A stretch of 64,000 bases of DNA from JAYOFM01 sp038117225 (GTDB taxonomy: Bacteria > Pseudomonadota > Alphaproteobacteria > Rhodospirillales > Casp-alpha2). The DNA is taken from the NCBI GenBank assembly GCA_038117225.1, contig JAYOFM010000003.1, positions 18,115 through 82,114 of the forward strand, written 5' to 3'. The position numbers were made by a program, and so were the translations under genes. Every line of letters begins with the position of its first letter. Position 1 is the first letter of the stretch. The notes below the pieces were generated by a model. The model saw only the letters and a list, made by a program, of their open reading frames with translations, made no database searches and was not told the origin of the DNA. Of the stretch, positions 25,445 through 33,233 are shown one piece after another.

Positions 25445-26242
25445 ATGCCCCCACACGCCTTCGATACGGCCGACCATTTTGTCGCCTGCTCGCGGCTCGG
25501 GCGCTATCTGACCGTAATGGACGGTAGCCGCTTCGTTATTACCGACGACTTCCGCGACCAATCCATGGGGGGCTCCGAAGGGGCGGCGATCGCCTCAATT
25601 TTCTCCAAGGATCATCTGGTCGCCCAGGCGGCGCTGCTGCCGCTCGGTCGCGACGCGTTGAACAGCAAGAAGTTCAACAAGTTCGAGCGCCTGTTCGATC
25701 TGGTCGAGCAGCAGGCCTTTGCGCCCGAGGTCAAGGCCAATGCCCGGTATATCCTCGAGCATGGATTCCGCGAAGCCGAGATTCGTGCCCTGGAAGCCGA
25801 TCTCGGCGATAAGCTGAGCCCGGCCCGGCTGCGCTATCGCGCTTTCTTGGGTGTCGTTAAACAGCTGATGGAAGGGCGCATCAGCGCGCCCGCGTTCCTT
25901 GAGGAATTCCGCGAATTCACGCGAGCTGTCGCCGGCAAGCTCGACTTCGGCATTTACAGTTTTTCGCTCGATCGGGTGTTCGGTAACAACAGCATCCCGA
26001 TGAAGGTGAAGAAGCTGATGGCGGTGGAATTGATCCGCTTTCCAGCGCTGATCCGGCGTGAATTGATCACCAACCTGCTGGCCTTTCCCGGCCAGGCGCA
26101 CGAACTGGTCAGTTTCGTGAAGGGCTTGGTGATGGCCGAGTTGGATCCCGCCGTGGTCGTCGAAATCGAATTGCTGGAAACCTTCAAGCGCAATCGCATG
26201 TCGATGCAGGATATCGAACGGACGCTGGCCAACCGGATCTAG
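25445..26242 (+). CDS. conserved-looking hypothetical protein
   Basis: 265 residues from ATG 25445, chosen because GGAGG lies five bases before it. I do not recognise the family. Soluble, mostly helical; no membrane span, no signal peptide, no metal motif. The region 130-190 (ALEADLGDKLSPARLRYRAF) and 195-250 (a hydrophobic helix FPALIRRELITNLLAFPG) look like a helical bundle. Convergent with the TPR-methyltransferase gene, divergent from the GFA gene, so it is probably monocistronic. Confidence 0.65.
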   Translation: MPPHAFDTADHFVACSRLGRYLTVMDGSRFVITDDFRDQSMGGSEGAAIASIFSKDHLVAQAALLPLGRDALNSKKFNKFERLFDLVEQQAFAPEVKANARYILEHGFREAEIRALEADLGDKLSPARLRYRAFLGVVKQLMEGRISAPAFLEEFREFTRAVAGKLDFGIYSFSLDRVFGNNSIPMKVKKLMAVELIRFPALIRRELITNLLAFPGQAHELVSFVKGLVMAELDPAVVVEIELLETFKRNRMSMQDIERTLANRI

Positions 26243-26261
26243 CGCCGGCCGCCGCTTTTTC

Positions 26262-28208
26262 TTAATCCTCTTTCTGGCACCAGAACACGTAGCCCTCGAC
26301 GGCGTCCGGGTGCGCTTGTTCGAAGGCGTCCCAGTTGTCGAGGTTGGTCATCGTCGGATCGTCCGGATGGTCGGCCCGGTAGCGCGCCATGGCATCGACC
26401 GCGCCCAGTTCCTCGAAACCGAGGAACCGCAGACCCAATGCCGCCATCTCCTCTTTCAGGCGCAGCGGCGTATAGCGCTCCTCCTGCACATGAAACAGCA
26501 GATCACGGGCCATGCTGACGGAATAAAAGTCCCGAGCCCGCAGGATGCTGGTGAAGTCGCCATCGGCGGGCGGATCGTCGATCAGGCGGCGGCGAAAGCG
26601 CCGGATGTCATCGGGCGTCGATCCGATGGCTTCGTCGGCGATGATGTCGCGGCAGCGAACGATGCCGTGGCGGCCGCGCTCGCTGTAGAGACCGAGGCGC
26701 ATGACGCCGCCGGGACGGAGCAAACTGGTTATAACCCGCCAACCCTCGATGGGGTGTTTCATGTGGTGCAGCACGCCGATGGATTCGATCATCTCGAACC
26801 GACGCTCGAGGGCGCCGAGCGCCAGGATGTCGCCATGGCGGAATTCGATGTTGGTGATGCCGTGGGCCGCAGCCATGCGCGCGCCGTAGGCGAGGCTCGA
26901 GAGAGACAGATCAACCGCCAGAATCCAAGCGTCCGGTTGGCGCAATGCGACCTGGATCGGGTGGCGGCCGGTACCGGCGCCGGCAACCAGGATATCGTAT
27001 CCGCCCTGCAGGAATGCCGGCGGCGTGGCATGGGGGAACAAGCGACGGATCTTCGGAATCACCGGTTCCGGCCCCCAACGGGGTATGTGGCGCCAGCGTG
27101 GGTAGGGGTTTTCCTCGTACTGCTGGCGCACCGCCATTGAGGTCACGTCGTCGATGTCGGTCAACGGCTCTATGGTCGGCTTCAGCGCTTCTTCCTCGCG
27201 TGAATCGGCGATGGTCAGGCGCGCCAGGGCGTCGAGGCGGGGATCGCGTCCACCGGCATGCAGTATGGCATCGGCGCAATCGAGTTCGCCGAGCGGCCGG
27301 TACATGGCGATGCGTAGCAGATCTTCGGTATCCGACAAACTGACGGCGTCCGACAGCGTCGAGAGACGCGCCGCCTCGGCCTCATCCATTGACATCACGT
27401 ATTCGTTGACGAAGCCCTGTTGCGCCAGGGCGGCGGCGAGATCGAGAGCGGCGCCGTCGATGCGCTCGGCCAGCAGCATCTGGCGGCGGATGCTGGCTAG
27501 CGCCCGTTCCAGGTCCAGTTCGATATTGAGACAGCTTTCCAGATAGCGGATCAGCAGCGCGTCGGAGCCAAGAGTATCCAGGTCCCAATCATCGCGCGTG
27601 GCGCTTTCGGGCGTGATCGCGAGCTTGAATTTCAGCTGCAAGGCGATGGCTGGGGCCAGTTCCTCGTGCGCCGCGTGCGGCGAGGCCAGGCAACGCAGGA
27701 ACGCGGCTTCCAGCTCCGGCCGGTATTCACGCGCCCGCACCTGGGCCAGCACGGAGACCAATCCCCGGTGGGCGCCGATATGCGCCGGATCCAACGCCGT
27801 CGCCCGCATGAAGCTGTCGAGGGCGTCCAGGACCTCGCCCTTGGCCTGCAAGGCGAAACCCAAGTTACCGTGAGCGACCGCGTAGTTGGCATCGAGACGG
27901 ATGGCGGCGCGATAGGCGCCCTCGGCGCCGGCGGTGTCGCCGGCCGCTTCCAGCACGACGCCGCGATTGAGCTGAAACGCGGCGACATCCGGCGCCGAGC
28001 GGCAGGCTTGGTCCAAGAACGGCAGGCCGTTGGAGGATTGCCCCGCCTGGTGCATCAGCAGGCCCATCAGGAAATTGGCGCCGGCGTGATGCGGCTGCGC
28101 GTCGAGGACGTTCGCCAGGATCGGTTCGGCATCGGCGAGGGCGCCCTGCTGGATCAGCTTTTGCGCGTGGGTCAGCGCTTGTTCAAGGCCGGCGCCCGCG
28201 TCGCTCAC
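26262..28208 (-). CDS. TPR-domain SAM-dependent methyltransferase
   Basis: 648 residues. The N-terminal 180 residues are tetratricopeptide repeats (for example AHGNLGFALQAKGEVLDALD), then a helical linker, then a class I methyltransferase domain near 400-540 with motif I VAGAGTGRHPIQVA, acidic VDLS after strand 2, and HGDILALG and the SIGVLHHMKHP segment. YEENPYPRW just before the domain is a recurring feature of this TPR-methyltransferase family. Substrate unknown; a protein or glycan target is suggested by the TPR module. Stop/start spacing to purK is 4 bp in the same direction, with purK downstream of purE upstream of this gene, so it is the third gene of the purE-purK transcript. Confidence 0.8.
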   Translation of the reverse strand: MSDAGAGLEQALTHAQKLIQQGALADAEPILANVLDAQPHHAGANFLMGLLMHQAGQSSNGLPFLDQACRSAPDVAAFQLNRGVVLEAAGDTAGAEGAYRAAIRLDANYAVAHGNLGFALQAKGEVLDALDSFMRATALDPAHIGAHRGLVSVLAQVRAREYRPELEAAFLRCLASPHAAHEELAPAIALQLKFKLAITPESATRDDWDLDTLGSDALLIRYLESCLNIELDLERALASIRRQMLLAERIDGAALDLAAALAQQGFVNEYVMSMDEAEAARLSTLSDAVSLSDTEDLLRIAMYRPLGELDCADAILHAGGRDPRLDALARLTIADSREEEALKPTIEPLTDIDDVTSMAVRQQYEENPYPRWRHIPRWGPEPVIPKIRRLFPHATPPAFLQGGYDILVAGAGTGRHPIQVALRQPDAWILAVDLSLSSLAYGARMAAAHGITNIEFRHGDILALGALERRFEMIESIGVLHHMKHPIEGWRVITSLLRPGGVMRLGLYSERGRHGIVRCRDIIADEAIGSTPDDIRRFRRRLIDDPPADGDFTSILRARDFYSVSMARDLLFHVQEERYTPLRLKEEMAALGLRFLGFEELGAVDAMARYRADHPDDPTMTNLDNWDAFEQAHPDAVEGYVFWCQKED

Positions 28209-28212
28209 GGAG

Positions 28213-29322
28213 TTACGTCCGCGCCGATTTGCCGTGGAGCGAGCCGATCGGATAGAGCCGCGTCACGTGACCCATCTTGCGGCCCTCGCGGGCTTCGCGC
28301 TTGCCATATAGATGCAGGCGGGCACCTGGTTCCGCCAGCAAGTCGGGCCAGGCGTCGACGGATGAGCCGAGCAAATTCTTCATCACCGCGTCGTGGTGCA
28401 GATCGACGGCGCCCAGCGGCAGGCCGCAGACGGCGCGCACGAACTGCTCGAACTGGCTGGTGGCGCAGGCGTCGATGGTCCAATGGCCGGAATTGTGCGG
28501 CCGGGGAGCGATTTCGTTGACCAATAACTTGCCGCCGCGGGTAATGAACATCTCGACCGCCAACAGCCCGACCAGATCCATCGCTTCGGCGATGGCGCGG
28601 GCGATGTCCTCGGCTTCCATTGCCATGGCATCGGGCATTTGTGCTGGCGCGATGGTGATGTCGAGGATGTGGTTTTCGTGTTGGTTCTCGACCGGCGGGT
28701 AGGCCATCCATCCACCCCCCGGCGCACGCGCCACGATGACGGAAACTTCCCGCTCCAGATCGACGAAGGCTTCCAGGATGCCGACCTCGGCGCCCATGGC
28801 AGCCCAGGCGGCGGCGTAATCGCAATCGGGCGCGATCAGCACCTGGCCCTTTCCGTCGTAGCCCATGCGCGCGGTTTTGAGCACGGCGGGCGCGCCAATC
28901 TCGGCAACGGCGGCTTCCAGTTCGTCTGCCGTGGTGACCCGCCGGTAGGGTGTTGTTGGCGCGATTCGGTTGATGAAATCTTTTTCTTCTAATCGGTCCT
29001 GGGCAATGGCGAGACACTGCCAACCCGGCCGTACCACCGCGCGTTCGGCTAGAAGTTGCACCGATTCGTGCGGAATATTCTCGAACTCGAAGGTGACCAC
29101 ATCGCAGGCGTCGCCGAATCGAACCAGGGAGTCATGATCGTCATAGGCGGCCACCGTGACCGCCGCCGCCACCTGGGCGGCGGGGCTGTCCACTTCCGGC
29201 GTGTAGATGTGGCTGCGATAGCCGATGCGCGCTGCCGCCATCGCCGTCATGCGGCCGAGCTGACCGCCGCCGATGATGCCGAGGGTGCTGCCGGGCGGCA
29301 GCGGATGTATCGGGTTCGCCAT
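28213..29322 (-). CDS. purK: 5-(carboxyamino)imidazole ribonucleotide synthase
   Basis: ATP-grasp enzyme that carboxylates AIR to N5-CAIR in purine synthesis. 369 residues: GIIGGGQLGRMTAMAA N-terminal nucleotide fold, FEFENIP, ATP-grasp segment APAVLKTARMGYDGKGQ, and catalytic VNEIAPRPHNSGHWTIDAC. All family hallmarks present. Lies 11 bp after purE. Confidence 0.95.
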   Translation of the reverse strand: MANPIHPLPPGSTLGIIGGGQLGRMTAMAAARIGYRSHIYTPEVDSPAAQVAAAVTVAAYDDHDSLVRFGDACDVVTFEFENIPHESVQLLAERAVVRPGWQCLAIAQDRLEEKDFINRIAPTTPYRRVTTADELEAAVAEIGAPAVLKTARMGYDGKGQVLIAPDCDYAAAWAAMGAEVGILEAFVDLEREVSVIVARAPGGGWMAYPPVENQHENHILDITIAPAQMPDAMAMEAEDIARAIAEAMDLVGLLAVEMFITRGGKLLVNEIAPRPHNSGHWTIDACATSQFEQFVRAVCGLPLGAVDLHHDAVMKNLLGSSVDAWPDLLAEPGARLHLYGKREAREGRKMGHVTRLYPIGSLHGKSART

Positions 29323-29333
29323 CCCGGGCTTTC

Positions 29334-29834
29334 TCAGACGTCGTCCGTCGGCTCGATGGCAACGCCATCGGTCTGGTGTTGACGCCAGGCGTCGAGCGCC
29401 TGGGCCACCGCGTCATCCATCAGGGCGACGACGGCCGCCGCCAACAGCGCGGCGTTGATGGCGCCGGGCTTGCCAATGGCCAGGGTGCCAACGGGCACGC
29501 CGCCCGGCATCTGGACGATGGACAGCAGGCTGTCCATGCCCTTCAGCGCCTTGCTTTCGATCGGTACGCCGAACACCGGCAGCGGTGTCATGGCGGCCGC
29601 CATGCCGGGCAGGTGCGCGGCGCCACCGGCGGCGGCGATGATGACCCTAAGGCCCCGGTCGCGGGCCTCGGCGGCATAGGCGTACAGCCGGTCCGGCGTG
29701 CGATGGGCGGACACGATTCGCGTCTCGCAGGCGATGCCAAGATTATCAAGGGTGTCCGCGGCATGTTTCATGGTCGACCAGTCCGACTGGCTGCCCATGA
29801 TAATTCCGACAACGGGTGCTTCCCGGGAGGTCAT
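29334..29834 (-). CDS. purE: N5-carboxyaminoimidazole ribonucleotide mutase
   Basis: Converts N5-CAIR to CAIR; class I PurE octamer. 166 residues with GSQSDW (14-19), SAHRTP with H44, and AAGGAAHLPGMAAAMTPLPV. Heads the purE-purK-methyltransferase unit; divergent from the GGDEF gene with a 158-bp spacer. Confidence 0.96.
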   Translation of the reverse strand: MTSREAPVVGIIMGSQSDWSTMKHAADTLDNLGIACETRIVSAHRTPDRLYAYAAEARDRGLRVIIAAAGGAAHLPGMAAAMTPLPVFGVPIESKALKGMDSLLSIVQMPGGVPVGTLAIGKPGAINAALLAAAVVALMDDAVAQALDAWRQHQTDGVAIEPTDDV

Positions 29835-29970
29835 GTCTCAGGGTTCCGTTCCATCCGGCGACGGGAAGCGCGGCATTATAGGCGGCGGCGGTCACCACGC
29901 AAGCGTCCTGCACGATATTGTCAACGGCGCGTTAACCATAAGTCTGCTAGAATGGGTAATGAAGCTTGGT

Positions 29971-29985
29971 CCTCATCAAATGAGG
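29971..29985 (+). promoter_or_regulatory. hairpin covering the ribosome binding site of the GGDEF gene
   Basis: CCTCAT and ATGAGG are perfect 6-bp arms with a CAA loop. The 3' arm contains the GAGG that is the only plausible Shine-Dalgarno for the start at 29993, so folding would block initiation. Might be chance; the stem is short. Confidence 0.35.
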
Positions 29986-29992
29986 CGGCAAC

Positions 29993-30715
29993 ATGGACGT
30001 CACGAAACCCAGCGCCATCGCGCCTGTCGGTCAAGGCGGCCGGCAGACTCCGCGACATCCACACGACGACGCGGACGAGGATTCCGATCGCGACGACGGT
30101 GACCGCCTATGGAACGATGATGAGGCGGTTGAGATCGACGGTTTCGCTGCGGTGATGACGCCTGAACTGCAGGAAGCCTTCGAGGAATTGTCATCGCAAT
30201 TGGAGCCGCTACGCCATCGATTACAGGCAGCCGAGGCGGATGTTCATCATTACAAACAACTGGCCGGTGAGCACGACTTCTTATCAATTCCAAATCGGCG
30301 TGAGTTCATGCGCGAACTGAACCATGTGCTGGAACACATGGCGGATTTATCGACGCCGCCGAGTTTGGTCATTCTGCATGTGGGTGCCACTGACGCCGTG
30401 CGATTGCGCCATGGCCGCGCCGTTCTTGACCAAGTGTTAGCCAGCGTCGCCGCCAATCTCGGGGCAGCGCTGCATCCAACGGATGTTCTGGGAAGTCTTG
30501 GCGGCGGCGATTTCGCCGCGATCTTGCTGATCGGTGACCCGGCGACGGCGGCTGGTAAGGCGGCGGTATTGGCGGACGCGGTGACAACGGCATCCTATCC
30601 CGTCGCCGGCGGCACGGTCCCGTTGACCGCCCGAGTCGGTGTTGCCGTCCTGACCTCGAATATGACAGGGGCGGCGGCGATCGCGGCGGCCGACGCGGAT
30701 CTGCTCAGGCGATAA
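29993..30715 (+). CDS. degenerate GGDEF-domain protein
   Basis: 240 residues. Residues 21-45 are strongly acidic (Asp/Glu/His), 57-95 form a helix or coiled coil, and 96-240 are a GGDEF fold: DFLSIPNRREFMRELN opens the domain as in diguanylate cyclases, but the signature at 170-174 is GGGDF instead of GG(D/E)EF and no RxxD inhibitory site is seen. Diguanylate cyclase activity is therefore unlikely; a c-di-GMP or GTP-sensing or scaffold role is possible. The 3' end overlaps the convergent DUF465 gene by 11 bp. Confidence 0.7.
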   Translation: MDVTKPSAIAPVGQGGRQTPRHPHDDADEDSDRDDGDRLWNDDEAVEIDGFAAVMTPELQEAFEELSSQLEPLRHRLQAAEADVHHYKQLAGEHDFLSIPNRREFMRELNHVLEHMADLSTPPSLVILHVGATDAVRLRHGRAVLDQVLASVAANLGAALHPTDVLGSLGGGDFAAILLIGDPATAAGKAAVLADAVTTASYPVAGGTVPLTARVGVAVLTSNMTGAAAIAAADADLLRR

Positions 30716-30905
30716 TGTCCGGGACGATGCCGCTCTCCATGCGCGCGATCTGATCCTTAAGGATGAGCTTGCGTTTCTTCAGGCGCTGAATCTGTACCTG
30801 ATCGAAAGGCCGACTTGCGGTCAAATGAGCGATGACATCGTCCAAATCACGATGTTCCACCTTCAAGTCCTCGATGTCGCGCCGCAGTAACTCGTCTTCG
30901 TTCAT
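30705..30905 (-). CDS. DUF465/YdcH-family small protein
   Basis: 66 residues, a helical hairpin: HRDLDDVIAHLTASRP, then QIQRLKKRKLILKDQIARME, the family signature. Function unknown. Lies beside a second DUF465 gene at 31090 on the opposite strand, and overlaps the GGDEF gene's 3' end. Confidence 0.88.
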   Translation of the reverse strand: MNEDELLRRDIEDLKVEHRDLDDVIAHLTASRPFDQVQIQRLKKRKLILKDQIARMESGIVPDIIA

Positions 30906-31089
30906 TGACTATCCATCAGGTTGCGGCGCGCATTATATCAGAGTGTGCCGGCTTGAGGTAGAAAGCGCGTATCGCCGGGATTGATATCTGAAAAATCCGC
31001 TTTGCACCTGTATTTTTTCACACAGTTTCGCTACACTTCGAGATGAGGGAACACTTGGACCCATTACCCCAGCGAAAGGAGGTGCGCGT

Positions 31090-31257
31090 ATGAGCAAGGA
31101 TGATAGGGTATCTTCATTGAAGGCCAAGCACGCGGAACTCGAGGCCGCGATCGACGAAGAAACTGCCCGGCCCCATCCAGACGACGTAGAAATCGCGCAA
31201 TTGAAAAAACAGAAACTCGCCATCAAGGACGAGATCGCCGATATCGTCGCCGTTTGA
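31090..31257 (+). CDS. DUF465/YdcH-family small protein, 55 residues
   Basis: Very small gene with an excellent Shine-Dalgarno, AAAGGAGGTG, ending five bases before ATG 31090. The product has the DUF465 form: MSKDDRVSSLKAKHAELEAA, then a short turn, then EIAQLKKQKLAIKDEIADI. It is divergent in sequence from the neighbouring 66-residue member, so the pair looks like an old duplication. Likely monocistronic, as a terminator follows at 31372. Confidence 0.85.
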   Translation: MSKDDRVSSLKAKHAELEAAIDEETARPHPDDVEIAQLKKQKLAIKDEIADIVAV

Positions 31258-31371
31258 CGCGAACGAGAATTTGGGCGAGACGCCCAACCCCCGACTGGCG
31301 CAATGAACACGCACCCGGCGCCGTCGGGGCGCAGTCGAGATCAGCTTAACGACCAATCGAGACGGTTTTTC

Positions 31372-31408
31372 ACCGTCCCCGTGGCCGCGGGGGCGGTTTA
31401 TATTTTTT
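31372..31408 (+). terminator. intrinsic terminator after the short DUF465 gene
   Basis: ACCGTCCCCG and CGGGGGCGGT pair (one T-G wobble) around a TGGC-type loop, followed by TTATATTTTTT. The gene on the other strand (31435) also ends here. Confidence 0.7.
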
Positions 31409-31434
31409 GGCGGCGTTGCAACGCACGCCGTTGA

Positions 31435-33069
31435 TCAGCTATCGCGGGCTCTCTCGCGTAGCAGAAATTTCTGAATCTTACCCGTGGACGTCTTCGGCAA
31501 CGGGCCGAAAACGATATGCCGCGGGCATTTGAAGTGCGCCATGTTATCGCGGCTGAATTTGATCAGCTCTTCCGCCGTCACGTTCCCGGCGTCATCCTTC
31601 AACTCGACGAAAGCGCACGGCGTCTCGCCCCATTTGTCATCCGGTTTGGCGACGACGGCCACGGCGAGAACCGCCGGGTGGTTATAGAGCACGCCCTCGA
31701 CCTCGATCGACGAGATGTTCTCGCCGCCGGAGATAATGATGTCTTTCGAACGATCGCGCAGTTGCAGGTAGCCGTCGGGCTGCATGACCCCGAGATCGCC
31801 GGAATGGAACCAGCCGTCGGCGAGGCTTTCCGCCGTCGTCTTGGCGTTCTTCAGATAGCCCTTCATGACGATGTTGCCGCGGAACATGACTTCGCCCATG
31901 GTTTCGCCGTCGGCGGGGACCGGCTGCATGGTCTCGGGATCGATCACCGCCAGATCCTCAAGCGCATGGTACTTGACCCCCTGGCGTGATTTCAGCACCG
32001 CCTGCTCGTCGATCGGCCGTTCGTCCCACGCATCGTGCCAGGCACACAGGACGGCGGGGCCGTAGGTTTCGGTCAGGCCATAGGCATGGGTGACGATGAA
32101 ACCCTCGCGCTGCATGCCGGCCAGGGTCGACGCCGGCGGTGGCGCGGCGGCGGTCATCACGTTGACTGGATGATCGAACGGCCGGCGTTCCTCCTCGTTG
32201 GCGTTGATCAGGAAATTGAGCACGATCGGCGCGCCGCAGAAGTGGGTCACTTTCTGTTCGTCGATGGCGGCGAAGATGGCGGCGGCATTGACCCGTCGCA
32301 GGCAGACGTTGACGCCGGCCAGCGCGGCCACCGTCCATGGGAAACACCAGCCGTTGCAATGGAACATGGGCAGCGTCCACAGATAGACCGGATGATGCGC
32401 CATGTTCCAGCCGATGGCGTTGGATTGGGCGTTCAGGTAGGCGCCGCGATGGTGATAGACAACGCCCTTTGGGTCACCGGTGGTTCCGGAGGTATAGTTG
32501 AGCGAAATGGCGCGCCATTCGTTGTCCGGCAGCGACCAGGAAAATTCCGGGTCACCGGTCGCCAGAAAGGCCTCGTAATCCATCTCTCCAAGCAGTTCGC
32601 CGGGGCCATCGTATTCGGTATCGTCAATGTCGATGACGAGGATGTCGTGGCCGAGGCCCTCCAACGCCGCCGCGACGGTGCTTGAAAATTCCCGGTCGGT
32701 GAGTAGCGCCTTGGCTTCGCCGTGTTGCAGGCAGAAGCGGATGATGCCCGCGTCGAGCCGCGTGTTCAGCGTGTTGATCACCGCGCCAGCCATGCCGACA
32801 CCGAAACTGGCTTCGTAGATTTCCGGGGTATTGGCGGCCATCACGGCCACGGTGTCGTTGCGGCCGATGCCGCGTCGGCTAAGCGCGCTGGCGAGTTGGC
32901 GGCAGCGGGCATAAGTCTCGGCCCAGGTATAGCGACGCGCGCCGTGAACGACCGACGGGTGATCGGGGTATACCGCCGCCGTACGGCGAATGTAGCTCAG
33001 CGGCGACAGCGGCGTATAATTTGCCGCCATTTGATCCAGGTCACGGTCATAGATCGATGGTGTGGCCAT
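31435..33069 (-). CDS. AMP-dependent acyl-CoA ligase (medium-chain / DmdB-like)
   Basis: 544 residues from ATG 33069, which has GGGGAG upstream; an in-frame TTG at 33087 would add six residues. Adenylate-forming motifs: LNYTSGTTGDPKG, HAYGLTETYGPAV, GDLGVMQPDGY, RSKDIIISGGENISSIEVE, and catalytic Lys in KTSTGKIQK. Residue pattern (MFHCNGWCFPW, LNTRLD) resembles the medium-chain and methylmercaptopropionate-CoA ligase clade rather than the FadD15 type at 7.2 kb. Substrate uncertain. Divergent from prpE. Confidence 0.85.
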   Translation of the reverse strand: MATPSIYDRDLDQMAANYTPLSPLSYIRRTAAVYPDHPSVVHGARRYTWAETYARCRQLASALSRRGIGRNDTVAVMAANTPEIYEASFGVGMAGAVINTLNTRLDAGIIRFCLQHGEAKALLTDREFSSTVAAALEGLGHDILVIDIDDTEYDGPGELLGEMDYEAFLATGDPEFSWSLPDNEWRAISLNYTSGTTGDPKGVVYHHRGAYLNAQSNAIGWNMAHHPVYLWTLPMFHCNGWCFPWTVAALAGVNVCLRRVNAAAIFAAIDEQKVTHFCGAPIVLNFLINANEEERRPFDHPVNVMTAAAPPPASTLAGMQREGFIVTHAYGLTETYGPAVLCAWHDAWDERPIDEQAVLKSRQGVKYHALEDLAVIDPETMQPVPADGETMGEVMFRGNIVMKGYLKNAKTTAESLADGWFHSGDLGVMQPDGYLQLRDRSKDIIISGGENISSIEVEGVLYNHPAVLAVAVVAKPDDKWGETPCAFVELKDDAGNVTAEELIKFSRDNMAHFKCPRHIVFGPLPKTSTGKIQKFLLRERARDS

Positions 33070-33233
33070 CTTGGCGATGCTCCCCAACTGCCGCGAGCCT
33101 TGTTGATTACTCGATTTTAGGCCCGCTTATCGGCGAGATTGCCATATCTGGACCCGATTGCAAGGCAGCGGGAATTGACGCACACTCCCGCGTGAAACAG
33201 ACCGCGCAGCCAGGCAGAAGAAGAGATATTATC

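Noticed and set aside
29941..29965. CtrA box at GTTAACCATAAG upstream of the GGDEF gene
   Set aside because: Only one half-site (TTAACC) is present; no second TTAA at seven bases.
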